Below, in pieces: positions 42,049 through 51,566 of a stretch of DNA of 64,000 bases (the stretch's first letter is position 1; the number at the start of each line of letters is the position of its first letter). The stretch spans positions 76,533 to 140,532 of the forward strand of contig JAGZLR010000001.1 in assembly GCA_018364635.1 (NCBI GenBank), read 5' to 3'. The stretch is from Clostridiales bacterium (GTDB lineage: Bacteria > Bacillota > Clostridia > Lachnospirales > Anaerotignaceae). The notes below the pieces were generated by a model. That model was not told the DNA's origin. It did no database searches and was given only the letters and a program-made list of their open reading frames with translations. A program made the position numbers and the translations under genes.

Positions 42049-44160
42049 TTGGACCAGTTACAGCCAGCACTGAGCCGCCGAGAAAAAATGCGGCTTTACT
42101 ACACTGCCATGAAAGGGCTGATGAACACCTGCGCAGTGTTTAGCGATGAATCGGAAAATTTTCAGCAGGTGACAACGGCAGAAGCGGGGGTTTTTGCTAA
42201 AATTTATTTGAGGACAGCCAAGGACGATGTGGACCACGCTGTGTTTGTCTCAGGAGAGAATAGACACCAGATGGCGCTGGAAAAAACGGAGGGTATGTTT
42301 GATTATTTTGTTATACAGGTGAAGCTGTGTCAAAAACAGACCTGCTACCAGTTTGATTTGGAAAAAGATGGACGGCATGTGTTTTACACAAAACTGGGAT
42401 TTTTCGACGAGCCCAAAGAGGAAGGGCTTTTTTCCGTGTTTCAGCAGTTTTCTGTACCGGCGTGGGCTCAAGGGGCGGTGATGTATCAAATTTATGTGGA
42501 CCGGTTTTGCAAAGGGTCGGACAAAAACAGCGTTGTGACAGGGGAGTATGCCTATTTGGGCGCCGCGGTACAACGGGTGGAGGACTGGTCGAGACTGCCG
42601 GAAAACGATGATTTTCGCAGCTTTTACGGCGGGGATCTTTTGGGGGTGATGGAAAAGCTGGATTACCTGAAAGATTTGGGGGTGGAAGTGATTTACTTTA
42701 ACCCGATTTTTGTCTCACCTTCCAGCCATAAATACGATACGCAGGACTACAATCATATAGATCCCCATTTGGCAGTCATTGCGGAGGACGGCGGTGTGCC
42801 GTTAAAAGAAGGGCAGCTGGATAACAAAGAGGCCACCATGTACCAAAAACGTTCCACAGACGCTGTGAATCTGGCGGCAAGCGACGAATTTTTTAGACAG
42901 CTTGTGGAAAAGGCCCATGAAAAAGGCATTCGTGTGTTGTTGGATGGTGTTTTTAACCACTGCGGTGCTTTTTCTCAATGGCTGGATCGGGAAGGGATTT
43001 ATGCCCAAAGCGGCAGATATGCGGTAGGTGCCTATCAGGAAAAAAACAGTCCATACCACGATTATTTTTTATGGCGGGAGGATCGATGGCCGGACAACGA
43101 TCGCTATGAAGGCTGGTGGGGCTATGAAAACCATCCCAAACTAAACTATAATTCCAAAGCGTTGTACCAGACCATGCTGGAGATTGGAAAAAAATGGGTA
43201 TCGCCGCCTTTTTGCGCCGACGGATGGCGGTTGGATGTGGCAGCGGACTTGGGGGCGGATGAACATGTCAACCACAAGTTTTGGAAAGACTTTCGGCAGG
43301 AAGTAAAAAAAGCCAACCCTGACGCCCTTATTTTGGCGGAGCACTACGGCGATCCGTCCTCTTGGCTGGATGGACAGCAGTGGGATTCTGTGATGAACTA
43401 CGACGCGTTTATGGAGCCAATCAGCTGGTTTTTGACAGGAATGGAAAAACACAGCGACAGGTTTGAGGAGGGCAGATACAATAATGCAAAGGCGTTTGAG
43501 GAGTGTATGCGCTATACCATGGCCAGACTTCCTGGAAAGAGCCTGATGTGTGCAATGAATCAGCTTTCCAACCACGACCATTCCAGGTTCTACACCCGCA
43601 CCAACCGTGTCTGCGGCCGGCTCATGTCTCACGGAAGCGCTGCGGCGGCAGAGGGGCTCAACAAAGGCTGCATGAAGGAAGGAATTTTGTTTCAGATGAC
43701 GTGGATTGGAAGCCCTACCATTTACTACGGCGACGAGGCTGGGGTGGTGGGCTGGACTGATCCAGACAACCGCAGAACCTACCCGTGGGGCAATCAGGAT
43801 GGAGAGCTTTTAGAGTTTCACAGGGCGCTCATTGAGATGCGCAGGGAAAGGGAAGTTTTCCGCCGCGGGTCGTTAAAGTATTTGAGAGGATCTTATGGCA
43901 TGATTAGTTACGGCAGGTTTACCCAGAAGGAAATTGCCGCAGTCATTCTCAACAACACTGACGCGGAGCGGACGGAACGGATTCCTGTGTGGGAAATCGG
44001 CGCGGCGGGAGAGATGGATATAATTTTTACAAGCCGCAGGGAAGGGTTTACCAGAAACACAGGGGAGACCCTCCAGGTGGAAGATGGATGTATTTTGGCG
44101 AAGATACCGTCTTATGGCGGAATTGTAGTTTATCAAAAGAGGCGTTTGGATGAAACTTGA
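42049..44160 (+). CDS. GH13 alpha-amylase-family glycosidase (neopullulanase-like)
   Basis: The start chosen is a TTG at 42049, preceded by GGGAGGAAGG at seven bases. An ATG further upstream would lie inside the promoter. The 703-residue enzyme has an N-terminal beta domain and the catalytic barrel. Barrel motifs are IYFNPIFVSPSSHKYD (region V), VLLDGVFNHCG (region I), DGWRLDVAAD (region II with nucleophile Asp), LILAEHYGD (region III with Glu) and QLSNHDHSRF (region IV with the third carboxylate). It probably cleaves alpha-1,4 or alpha-1,6 glucans in the cytoplasm, since no signal peptide is present. It overlaps the pseudouridine synthase by 11 bases. Confidence 0.9.
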   Translation: MDQLQPALSRREKMRLYYTAMKGLMNTCAVFSDESENFQQVTTAEAGVFAKIYLRTAKDDVDHAVFVSGENRHQMALEKTEGMFDYFVIQVKLCQKQTCYQFDLEKDGRHVFYTKLGFFDEPKEEGLFSVFQQFSVPAWAQGAVMYQIYVDRFCKGSDKNSVVTGEYAYLGAAVQRVEDWSRLPENDDFRSFYGGDLLGVMEKLDYLKDLGVEVIYFNPIFVSPSSHKYDTQDYNHIDPHLAVIAEDGGVPLKEGQLDNKEATMYQKRSTDAVNLAASDEFFRQLVEKAHEKGIRVLLDGVFNHCGAFSQWLDREGIYAQSGRYAVGAYQEKNSPYHDYFLWREDRWPDNDRYEGWWGYENHPKLNYNSKALYQTMLEIGKKWVSPPFCADGWRLDVAADLGADEHVNHKFWKDFRQEVKKANPDALILAEHYGDPSSWLDGQQWDSVMNYDAFMEPISWFLTGMEKHSDRFEEGRYNNAKAFEECMRYTMARLPGKSLMCAMNQLSNHDHSRFYTRTNRVCGRLMSHGSAAAAEGLNKGCMKEGILFQMTWIGSPTIYYGDEAGVVGWTDPDNRRTYPWGNQDGELLEFHRALIEMRREREVFRRGSLKYLRGSYGMISYGRFTQKEIAAVILNNTDAERTERIPVWEIGAAGEMDIIFTSRREGFTRNTGETLQVEDGCILAKIPSYGGIVVYQKRRLDET

Positions 44161-44818
44161 GATTTGTTACAGAGATAAAGATTTGGTTGTGGTGGTAAAG
44201 CCGGCAGGGATGCCTAGTCAGCCGGATAAAACCGGCGATGAGGACATGTGTACGGCGCTGGAAAAGGAGTTAGGGGTATCTGTCTATCCAGTGCATCGGC
44301 TGGACCGACCGGTAGGCGGGCTGTTGGTTTATGCGCTGGAGAAAAAGGCGGCAGCAGCCCTTTCTGCCGCGGCGGCAGGCAGTCAGATGGAGAAAAGGTA
44401 TTTGGCCGTGGTCACAGGGACTTTGACTGAGCCAGAGGGGCAGCTGAGAGATTTTTTGAAGAAAAATCAGCGGAAAAACACTGCGGAGGTGGTGGAGGAA
44501 AAAACGCCGGGGGCGAAAGAGGCCCTTTTGGACTACAAAGTGTGGGAGCAGATACATACCTCTGAAAACGAAGCGCTGACATTAGTGGAAGTCCATTTAT
44601 TGACTGGTCGGCATCACCAAATTCGGGCACAGTTTGCGCACAGGGGAAATCCGCTCTGGGGCGACCAGAAGTACAACCCTGCCTTTCAGAGGAGAAAAGG
44701 CGTTTTTCCGGCCCTTTGGGCCTATGGCCTGCGTTTTGTACATCCTAGGACAAAGAAGTCGATGACATTTGAGTCCTTGCCGCAGGGGGAGGCTTTTTCC
44801 TATTTTGACAGGTTCTAG
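44150..44818 (+). CDS. RluA-family pseudouridine synthase
   Basis: This 222-residue protein isomerises uridine in rRNA or tRNA. The motif VYPVHRLDRPVGGLLVYA has the catalytic Asp in HRLDRPVGG. The family's LTGRHHQIRAQFAHRGNP segment and GDQKYN are also present. It has no S4 domain and is most like the short RluA-type proteins. It starts within the GH13 stop, so expression is linked, but no metabolic link is implied. Confidence 0.9.
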   Translation: MKLEICYRDKDLVVVVKPAGMPSQPDKTGDEDMCTALEKELGVSVYPVHRLDRPVGGLLVYALEKKAAAALSAAAAGSQMEKRYLAVVTGTLTEPEGQLRDFLKKNQRKNTAEVVEEKTPGAKEALLDYKVWEQIHTSENEALTLVEVHLLTGRHHQIRAQFAHRGNPLWGDQKYNPAFQRRKGVFPALWAYGLRFVHPRTKKSMTFESLPQGEAFSYFDRF

Positions 44819-45020
44819 GCGGTTTTTTCACCGTCTAGACGCTGTAACAGCGGTTGATATGGAATGTTAAAAAAAAATTCACAATTTTTTTTCAAAAATA
44901 TAGTGCAAAATTCGAAAGTTGTATTATAATATATAAGAGGTAGCAAAAAATTTTTATTTTTATTTCATAAGACTTAGCAATCAATATGTCTCGTGGCTGA
45001 TAATACAGGGAGGGATTCAT

Positions 45021-45596
45021 ATGTATTGTGAAAGATGCCATAAAAAGCCGGCAACGGTTTTTATGACCCAGATCGTAAACGGTCAAGCGACACGGCAGTA
45101 TTTGTGTGCAGACTGCGCATCCCGCTTCTGCATCGAAGGCGGCGTGTCATTGGAGGATATTTTTAACAGATTCATCGCTGCCCATAGAAGAAGACAGAGG
45201 GACAACGGCGAGGAAGAGGTAAAATACGAGAGAGTGGTGAATCAAATCAATCCTTTTGGCAAGAAAAAAAATAGTTCTGCGCTCAATGATTTGGTTTGTC
45301 CTGCCTGTGGAACTACTTACAGGGAATTTCGTAAAACAGGGCGGTTAGGCTGTGCCCAATGCGCTGACATTATGAAAGAGCAGATCCAGGAAGTATTTTT
45401 TGGCGAATCGGAGTCTCTCTGTTACCAGGGGCGGGCGCCGAAAAAACTGCGGGAAAAAATATATGGCGACAGAGAGAAAGAAGTGCTTCAAAAAATGCTC
45501 AAAGACGCCGTGGATAAAGAGGACTACAGCAGGGCTGCTGTGATCCGTGACAGAATCCATGCCATTGACAGGGGGGACACCCATGAAATGGTTTGA
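45021..45596 (+). CDS. mcsA: McsA, zinc-finger activator of protein arginine kinase
   Basis: This 191-residue protein has four CXXC-type pairs: CERC, CADC, CPAC and CAQC. It has a C-terminal UVR motif (LQKMLKDAVDKEDYSRAAVIRDR) as in McsA. In Bacillus, McsA activates the arginine kinase McsB, which tags proteins for ClpCP. The order mcsA-mcsB-clpC is conserved here, with mcsB starting 14 bases before the mcsA stop. The usual first gene, ctsR, is absent, and I see no CtsR heptad repeat in the 200-base upstream region. A TATAAT at 44925 is the likely -10 element. Confidence 0.92.
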   Translation: MYCERCHKKPATVFMTQIVNGQATRQYLCADCASRFCIEGGVSLEDIFNRFIAAHRRRQRDNGEEEVKYERVVNQINPFGKKKNSSALNDLVCPACGTTYREFRKTGRLGCAQCADIMKEQIQEVFFGESESLCYQGRAPKKLREKIYGDREKEVLQKMLKDAVDKEDYSRAAVIRDRIHAIDRGDTHEMV

Positions 45597-46599
45597 GATG
45601 GGAAGTGTAGATGAAAGTATTTTTGTATCAACAAGAGTGGAAATAAGGCGAAATGTCAGCGGGTACTTTTTTCCATCCAAAATGGATTTGGAACAAAGTG
45701 AAAAATTGATGAAAACGCTGGAGCCGGTGTTTCAGAAAATAAGCGAAGGATCTATGGATAGTTTTCAGCTGATTCGGATGGACGGCGCTTCTGACACGAT
45801 CCGCACGATTTTTACAGAAAAAGGTTTTTTTAAGCAAATGATGCGGAAAGATTTGGTAAGCGGTGTTTTTCTCAACGACGATGAAACCTTTTTTGTGGTG
45901 ATCAACGACGGAGACCACGTACGGTTCGCCTCAGAATTTGCGGGGGAAAGTTTGGAGGAAGCCTATTTGATGGCTTCTGCGGCGGAAGAAGCTGCGGACA
46001 GTATGCTTTCCTTTGCCTTTGATGAGGAACTAGGATACCTTTGTGAGAATATTGAAGAAATCGGCACAGGGCTGTTGGCAGCAGTGACGATGGACCTTGT
46101 AGCTTTGGAGCGGGATGGAAGAATCAACGATTTGATGGCCTTAGCAAAAAAAGAAGGATTGGACATTCAAAAGCTTGATTTTTCTACAGGAACCCCTTGC
46201 GGCAGTTTCTATGAGATTGAAACAGGGATGTGTTTTGGGAAACGTGAGGACGAAATGCTGGAGATTCTCCGGCGGTTTGTCTATCAGGTGTTTACAAAAG
46301 AAAAAAATGCCCGCGGGCGTTTGGTGGAAGACGAAGACTTTTGTGACCAGGTGACGAGAGCCTATGGTACGTTAAAATACGCAAGAAAAATTTCTATGGA
46401 AGAGACAGCGGATGTTATCTGTCTTGTGCGAGAGGGATATCAAATGGGGATTTTGAAAGAGCCTAGGCCGCGTCTATCTCTATGCAATCTCTGCCGCTCT
46501 GCTATGCCTGGAAGTCTAAAGGCGCTGACAGGAAGCGGGTTTCGCGGGGATAAAATAGAGTGTATCAGGGCAGACTATATTCAAAGACAGTTTATTTGA
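45583..46599 (+). CDS. mcsB: McsB-like protein arginine kinase homologue with altered active site
   Basis: The start ATG at 45583 gives 338 residues, similar to McsB, and it overlaps mcsA. The fold is recognisable from the STRVEIRRN segment (canonical SSRIRLARN), from GYL...GTGLLAAV (canonical GYLTSCPTNVGTGLRASV) and from a C-terminal segment. However, the catalytic NEEDH is replaced by NDGDH (108-112). The Cys-Pro-Thr-Asn block is replaced by ENIEE, and the Arg of GLRASV by Leu. These positions bind substrate and phosphate in McsB, so activity is doubtful. It may be a pseudokinase or an adaptor for ClpC. The position between mcsA and clpC is conserved. Confidence 0.85.
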   Translation: MKWFEMGSVDESIFVSTRVEIRRNVSGYFFPSKMDLEQSEKLMKTLEPVFQKISEGSMDSFQLIRMDGASDTIRTIFTEKGFFKQMMRKDLVSGVFLNDDETFFVVINDGDHVRFASEFAGESLEEAYLMASAAEEAADSMLSFAFDEELGYLCENIEEIGTGLLAAVTMDLVALERDGRINDLMALAKKEGLDIQKLDFSTGTPCGSFYEIETGMCFGKREDEMLEILRRFVYQVFTKEKNARGRLVEDEDFCDQVTRAYGTLKYARKISMEETADVICLVREGYQMGILKEPRPRLSLCNLCRSAMPGSLKALTGSGFRGDKIECIRADYIQRQFI

Positions 46600-46620
46600 T
46601 GAAAAGGAGGGATTACATAG

Positions 46621-49062
46621 ATGCAGGGCAATTTTACAAAAAAAGCACAGCAAGCGTTGGAAGAGGCGAAAAATGCCGCGGCGCAATTGGGCCGCAGCCG
46701 TGTGGGAACGGAGCATATTTTAGTAGGACTTTTGCGGGTGAAAGATTGTGTGGCTGCAAAGACTTTGGAAAACCAGGGAGTGACAGCTGAGCTGGTGGAG
46801 GAGAAGATTGCAGGAATTATCGGAAGCCATGACAGTTTAAGTTATATGCCAAGAGACTACACGCCACGAACCAAGCGGGTCATTGACGGCAGTGTGTCAG
46901 AGGCGCAGCAGATGGGAAATGGCTATGTAGGGACAGAGCATCTTCTTTTAAGCCTGATGAATGAACAGGACTGTATCGGTGTAAAGCTCCTGCTTCTTTT
47001 GGGGGTTAGCCCACAGCGGGTATATGAGGATATGATGCTCCTTTTAAACGATGAGGAACAAGATGGTGAGAAGACTGGAAAACAAGGGGCGGAGTTAGAG
47101 AACTCATCGCCGACGTCTACGCTGGACAAATACAGCAGAGATCTCACAAGCCTTGCCAAGGAAGGGAAATTTGACCCGATTGTAGGCAGAGAACAGGAGA
47201 TTGAGCGGATTATACAGATTTTGAGCCGCAGAACCAAAAACAACCCTTGTCTCATGGGGGATCCAGGGGTTGGGAAAACTGCCATTGTAGAAGGATTAGC
47301 CCAAAGGGTTGCTGATGGCGCCATACCGGCCACGTTAAAGGACAAACGGATTATTAGTGTGGATCTTTCCAGCATGGTGGCAGGCTCCAAATATCGGGGC
47401 GAATTTGAGGACCGGCTGAAAAAGGCGTTGGAGGAAGTTCGTGTTGACGGCAACATTATTTTATTTATTGACGAAATCCACACCATTATTGGCGCAGGGG
47501 CAGCGGAGGGAGCCATTGACGCTTCCAACATCCTAAAGCCGTCGTTAGCCAGAGGTGAATTACAGCTGATCGGCGCGACGACAGTGGAGGAATACAGAAA
47601 ATACATTGAAAAGGATGCTGCTTTAGAGCGCAGGTTTCAGCCGATTATGGTGGAGGAACCGACAGAAGAGGAAGCCATCAGCATGCTGTTGGGGCTGAAA
47701 GACAAGTATGAGGCGCACCACAATGTGCGGATTACAGAGGAAGCAGTCCAGGCTGCGGTGAAGCTATCCAGCCGATATATCAACGACAGATTTTTGCCGG
47801 ATAAAGCCATTGATTTGGTGGACGAGGCGGCCAGCGCTTTACGGCTGAAAAGTTATGTTTCCCCGCCGGAGTTAAAGGAATTGGAGGAAAGTCTTGACCG
47901 TCTGGAACAGGAGAAAAAGGAAGCCATCTGCACAGAGGAATTTGAAAAGGCTGGAAAGATCAAGGCGCAGCAGGAAGTGCTGCGGGAGGAGTTAGCTCAA
48001 AAACAAGCAGCTTACGACAGCAAAATGGAGGCAGAGGGCCTTTGTGTGACAGCAGAGGAGATTGCTGACGTTGTCAGCCGATGGACAGGAATTCCGGCAA
48101 AAAGCATTCAAAACGACGAAAGTCAACGGCTGATGCAGCTGGAAGAGACTCTTCACAAAAAGATCATCGGTCAGCAGGAGGCGGTGACGGCCATTGCAAA
48201 GGCCATCCGCAGAGGCAGAGTTGGACTGAAAAATCCAAATCGGCCGATTGGGTCCTTTCTCTTTTTAGGACCGACAGGCGTAGGAAAGACAGAGTTAAGC
48301 AAGGCCCTTGCCCAAGCTTTATTTGGAGACGCAGACGCTATGATCCGCATTGACATGTCGGAGTATATGGAAAAGCATTCGGTGAGCCGTCTGGTTGGAT
48401 CTCCGCCTGGATATGTAGGCTATGAGCAGGGAGGACAGCTGAGCGAGAAGGTTCGCCGCAAGCCGTATTCTGTGGTGCTTTTTGACGAGATTGAAAAGGC
48501 GGCAGGAGATGTGTTTAACATTCTTTTGCAGATTTTAGATGACGGGCATATTACAGACAGTCAGGGCAGAAAAGTGGACTTTAAAAATACGGTTATTATT
48601 ATGACCAGCAATGCGGGAGCCCAAAGCATTGTGGCGCCAAAGAAACTGGGATTTACCTCAGGAAGTTCCAAAGAGCGGGACTATGAGGAGATGAAAAGAG
48701 GCGTCATGGAGGAAGTAAAACGAATCTTCCGGCCGGAGTTTCTCAACCGTATTGATGACATTCTTGTGTTCCATCCGTTGGATGAGGAGGACATTCAAAA
48801 GATTGTGCAGCTGATGCTGCATGATGTGGTGCAAAGAGCCAAAGAAAATATGGGAATTTCCCTGGCATTTACACCGGAAGCCGTTGGGTTTTTGGCGAAA
48901 AAGGGCTACGACCCGTCTTACGGGGCAAGGCCGCTGCGCAGAGCCATTCAGACAGAGGTGGAGGATGGTTTGGCAGAGGAATTTTTGATGGGAAAACTGA
49001 CAAGAGGCGCCAACGTTCAGGGCGTGTTAGAGGGAGAAAAGATTCAGTTTACAGTGGAATAA
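46621..49062 (+). CDS. clpC: ATP-dependent Clp protease ATPase subunit ClpC
   Basis: ClpC unfolds substrates for ClpP. The 813-residue protein has a duplicated Clp-N domain (1-150), AAA+ domain 1 (Walker A GDPGVGKTAIVEG), a middle domain with a UVR motif (about 430-470) and AAA+ domain 2 (Walker A GPTGVGKTELSK). A VGF-like ClpP-binding loop, here KLGFTSG, is present. It is the last gene of the mcsA-mcsB-clpC operon, and AAAGGAGGG precedes the ATG. A terminator follows 10 bases after the stop. Confidence 0.96.
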   Translation: MQGNFTKKAQQALEEAKNAAAQLGRSRVGTEHILVGLLRVKDCVAAKTLENQGVTAELVEEKIAGIIGSHDSLSYMPRDYTPRTKRVIDGSVSEAQQMGNGYVGTEHLLLSLMNEQDCIGVKLLLLLGVSPQRVYEDMMLLLNDEEQDGEKTGKQGAELENSSPTSTLDKYSRDLTSLAKEGKFDPIVGREQEIERIIQILSRRTKNNPCLMGDPGVGKTAIVEGLAQRVADGAIPATLKDKRIISVDLSSMVAGSKYRGEFEDRLKKALEEVRVDGNIILFIDEIHTIIGAGAAEGAIDASNILKPSLARGELQLIGATTVEEYRKYIEKDAALERRFQPIMVEEPTEEEAISMLLGLKDKYEAHHNVRITEEAVQAAVKLSSRYINDRFLPDKAIDLVDEAASALRLKSYVSPPELKELEESLDRLEQEKKEAICTEEFEKAGKIKAQQEVLREELAQKQAAYDSKMEAEGLCVTAEEIADVVSRWTGIPAKSIQNDESQRLMQLEETLHKKIIGQQEAVTAIAKAIRRGRVGLKNPNRPIGSFLFLGPTGVGKTELSKALAQALFGDADAMIRIDMSEYMEKHSVSRLVGSPPGYVGYEQGGQLSEKVRRKPYSVVLFDEIEKAAGDVFNILLQILDDGHITDSQGRKVDFKNTVIIMTSNAGAQSIVAPKKLGFTSGSSKERDYEEMKRGVMEEVKRIFRPEFLNRIDDILVFHPLDEEDIQKIVQLMLHDVVQRAKENMGISLAFTPEAVGFLAKKGYDPSYGARPLRRAIQTEVEDGLAEEFLMGKLTRGANVQGVLEGEKIQFTVE

Positions 49063-49071
49063 AATAGGGGG

Positions 49072-49109
49072 ACGCGAAAGCTGGAAAAAGGGCTTTCGCG
49101 TTCTTTTTT
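49072..49109 (+). terminator. Terminator of the clpC operon
   Basis: A perfect 10-bp stem ACGCGAAAGC/GCTTTCGCGT is followed by TTCTTTTTT. Confidence 0.9.
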
Positions 49110-49190
49110 GTATGATTTGACAGACAACAGGCGGGGATGGAAGAAAGAGATAAAAAAAGGCGGAGGAAAGCAAGCTTTCCTCCGACCTAA

Positions 49191-49264
49191 TCTGGGCGAC
49201 AGGATTTGAACCTGCGGCCTCTACATCCCGAATGTAGCGCACTACCAAACTGTGCCACGCCCAG
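49191..49264 (-). tRNA. tRNA-Pro (CGG anticodon)
   Basis: Read on the minus strand, the 7-bp acceptor stem is CTGGGCG/CGCCCAG. The D arm has GGCACAGTTTGGTAGTGC. The anticodon stem CTACA/TGTAG carries the loop TTCGGGA, giving anticodon CGG, proline. The T arm contains GGTTCAAATCC. CCA is not encoded. Confidence 0.93.
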
Positions 49265-49373
49265 AAATCATTTTTAATTTTAATACAGTTTTTACCGTTC
49301 GTCAATAAGAAGTTAGAAAAAGCAAGGTATAAAAATTTGTCTCCAGGAAAAGCTAGAGACGAGGTGAGAAGGG

Positions 49374-49526
49374 ATGGAAAAGAGAAAAAAACACGGCATG
49401 ACAGAGGCGGAAAAAGACGCGATTATGCAAAACTCCAACTATGACGCACAAAGCGGCAAACCGTCGCCGGACAACAACATTTTTTTTGAAGAGCGGAGCA
49501 ATCCTCTCAGCAGCAAGGGAAATTGA
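49374..49526 (+). CDS. Small hypothetical protein (50 aa)
   Basis: A 50-codon ORF starts at ATG 49374 behind GAGGTGAGAAGGG and ends at TGA 49524-49526. The peptide begins MEKRKKHGMTEAEKDA, is hydrophilic, and ends NPLSSKGN. There is no membrane segment. A strong terminator follows directly, which supports a real short gene. I do not recognise the family. Confidence 0.55.
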   Translation: MEKRKKHGMTEAEKDAIMQNSNYDAQSGKPSPDNNIFFEERSNPLSSKGN

Positions 49527-49531
49527 GTAAG

Positions 49532-49565
49532 AAAAAGACAGACGCAAAGGCGTCTGTCTTTTTTT
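49532..49565. terminator. Bidirectional terminator
   Basis: A perfect 11-bp stem AAGACAGACGC/GCGTCTGTCTT lies between the small ORF and the convergent SLH gene, flanked by A and T runs. Confidence 0.9.
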
Positions 49566-49569
49566 ATGA

Positions 49570-51426
49570 TTAGCGTTTGATGTTGACAGAATCTACAAAA
49601 TTATTGGATAGGTCTAACGTTACGTTTACTGGCTGTCCGTTATCTACTTCGTCGGACAGGTAACTATCCAAATCCTTGAGGCTCATGTTTTTCCAGCCGG
49701 CTAGGGTGATTTCGATGTCCCGTTTGCAGTCGTACTGCTTGAGGGTGCCGTCAGCAAGGCGCACGACGACAACTTGGGTGTCAGACCAGGCATGAACCAG
49801 TTCTCCTTTGACACCAGTTACTTGGCCGGTCAGCCTTACAGCTTCCTTGGTGCCGCTGCGGTAGGAAAGGTCCACATCGATTTCTTTTCCATTTTTCAGC
49901 GCTGTGTTCAGCTGGGAGATGGAAGTAAGTTTTTCTGTGCCGTCGGTAACACGAATTTCTATGTCGCTGTAGGAATAGGTGTTGGAGCCTATGGTGACAG
50001 AATCGGATTCCAACGTCTTTAGTTCACCGGATTTGGTGGAGAGTTCGTCGTCCTCCTCGTATTCGGCGGTAATTTTTGTCACCCTGTTGGACTGGTCCAG
50101 AAGGATGGTACAGGAAATTCTGGAAGCACCGATTTCCTCTACATCATGGATCAGTGTCTCTAATTCCTTGGTACGGCCGTTAATGACGGCAGTGACAGAA
50201 GGGGAAAGCGGGTACTGTTTGCGGCCGTCCTCCAAGGTGAGGGTATCTGTTGTGAGGGAATAAATTTTTCCTTCGTACTGGTTTTGGGATCTTTTTTCCG
50301 CCGCTATTTTGATGGCGTCTCCATCGCTTAGGGTTACGGTGACATAGACGGAGGCGTCTTCCATCAGATCCAAAATGTCTTTCATGGTGGCGTCGTTTCC
50401 GTCGATGAGGGCAAGGCAGTTAGGATCAAGAGGATAGACAGCGTCGTTATCCAATGTAATATCGTCGTAGGTGATGGTTTTCAAGTAGCCCTGAACAGAG
50501 GGAGCGGTCTGGGAACCAGAGGCGTTATGATTGGCCACTTGCAGGTCAGTTACTTGGGCGCCCTGATATTTGATGGAAATGAGATCCCCTACATTTAGCT
50601 GAGTTACAGGAAGTTGGTTTCCTTCATAGACAGCTGACATTGTTTTTTTCAGAGAGAAGCCTTTTTTGGTGCTATTGCCGCCGCCATCCACAGTCACAAG
50701 AAGGGTGGAGCCTTGGTCGGTGATGGAGGTGATATAGCCGGAGGCTGATTTTGTCATCAGGGGGGTTGCGGCGTCGTAGATTTTTGTCACAAGCACTGCC
50801 ATCTCTGCCCGTGTCAGAGGATCATTGGGACGAATTTGGCCTTCGGAGCCAAGCATAATGCGGGCGCTGTAGAGAAGTTTTACATAAGGCAGCGCTTTTT
50901 TGCTGATTTGGGATTCATCGCCATAGGGCAGGGAAACGTCAGATTTGATCGGCTGATAGCGGCTGAAAAAACGGCCTAAATACAGCGCTGCTTCCTGGCG
51001 GGTGGCTGGCACATGGACGCCTTCTGAGGAGACAAAATGTTTCAGTTCTTCCGCAGTGACGATATTTTCTTCCAGGCAGTAGCTTACTGCCACAGCGGCC
51101 CAAGTGGGTATGGAGTGTTCGACTAAAACATCGTTCCATTTGGATAAAATGGTGGAATCATACTGGAATGCAGCGTCTTTTTCCGCCAAGGCATAGACAA
51201 GCTGGATGGTTTCGCAGAGAGTGACATCTTCCGCCGGACGGCAAAGATAAGTTCCGTCTGGACCGATTTCACCTTCCATCAGGCCAAGCTGTGCCGCCCG
51301 GACGATATAGTTTTGGGCTGCCGGCCACGGTGTTGTATGGAGATCAGAAAAAACGGCGGCATAGGTAAGCGGGGCAGTGAGGGTGACGAGGGCTGCTGCC
51401 AACACCGCTGTAGATTTTAATTTCAT
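49570..51426 (-). CDS. SLH-domain cell-surface protein
   Basis: This 618-residue protein has a signal peptide (STAVLAAALVTLTAPLTYAA) and three S-layer-homology repeats in the first 220 residues. SLH-type segments are VFSDLHTTPWPAAQNYIVRA, WNDVLVEHSIPTWAAVAVSY and GQIRPNDPLTRAEMAVLVTK. SLH domains anchor proteins to pyruvylated secondary wall polymers. The remaining 400 residues form a repetitive beta-rich region without a recognised enzyme motif. It is a single minus-strand gene between the terminator and its promoter region near 51.45 kb. Confidence 0.88.
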   Translation of the reverse strand: MKLKSTAVLAAALVTLTAPLTYAAVFSDLHTTPWPAAQNYIVRAAQLGLMEGEIGPDGTYLCRPAEDVTLCETIQLVYALAEKDAAFQYDSTILSKWNDVLVEHSIPTWAAVAVSYCLEENIVTAEELKHFVSSEGVHVPATRQEAALYLGRFFSRYQPIKSDVSLPYGDESQISKKALPYVKLLYSARIMLGSEGQIRPNDPLTRAEMAVLVTKIYDAATPLMTKSASGYITSITDQGSTLLVTVDGGGNSTKKGFSLKKTMSAVYEGNQLPVTQLNVGDLISIKYQGAQVTDLQVANHNASGSQTAPSVQGYLKTITYDDITLDNDAVYPLDPNCLALIDGNDATMKDILDLMEDASVYVTVTLSDGDAIKIAAEKRSQNQYEGKIYSLTTDTLTLEDGRKQYPLSPSVTAVINGRTKELETLIHDVEEIGASRISCTILLDQSNRVTKITAEYEEDDELSTKSGELKTLESDSVTIGSNTYSYSDIEIRVTDGTEKLTSISQLNTALKNGKEIDVDLSYRSGTKEAVRLTGQVTGVKGELVHAWSDTQVVVVRLADGTLKQYDCKRDIEITLAGWKNMSLKDLDSYLSDEVDNGQPVNVTLDLSNNFVDSVNIKR

Positions 51427-51566
51427 GGCGATTACCTCCTATTAGAATTTTTTATTTGCATTATAACATAAAAACTGTTTTCTGTACACGAGGCAGTTTT
51501 GTGGATGGAAGCAGAAAAATATGGTAAAATAAAAAAGGATTCATTGGAAGTGAAGGAGGGGTCTGA

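Noticed and set aside
44813..44839. A CTAGGCGGT/ACCGTCTAG stem after the pseudouridine synthase
   Set aside because: It has a T-rich loop and no T run after it, so it is not supported as a terminator.
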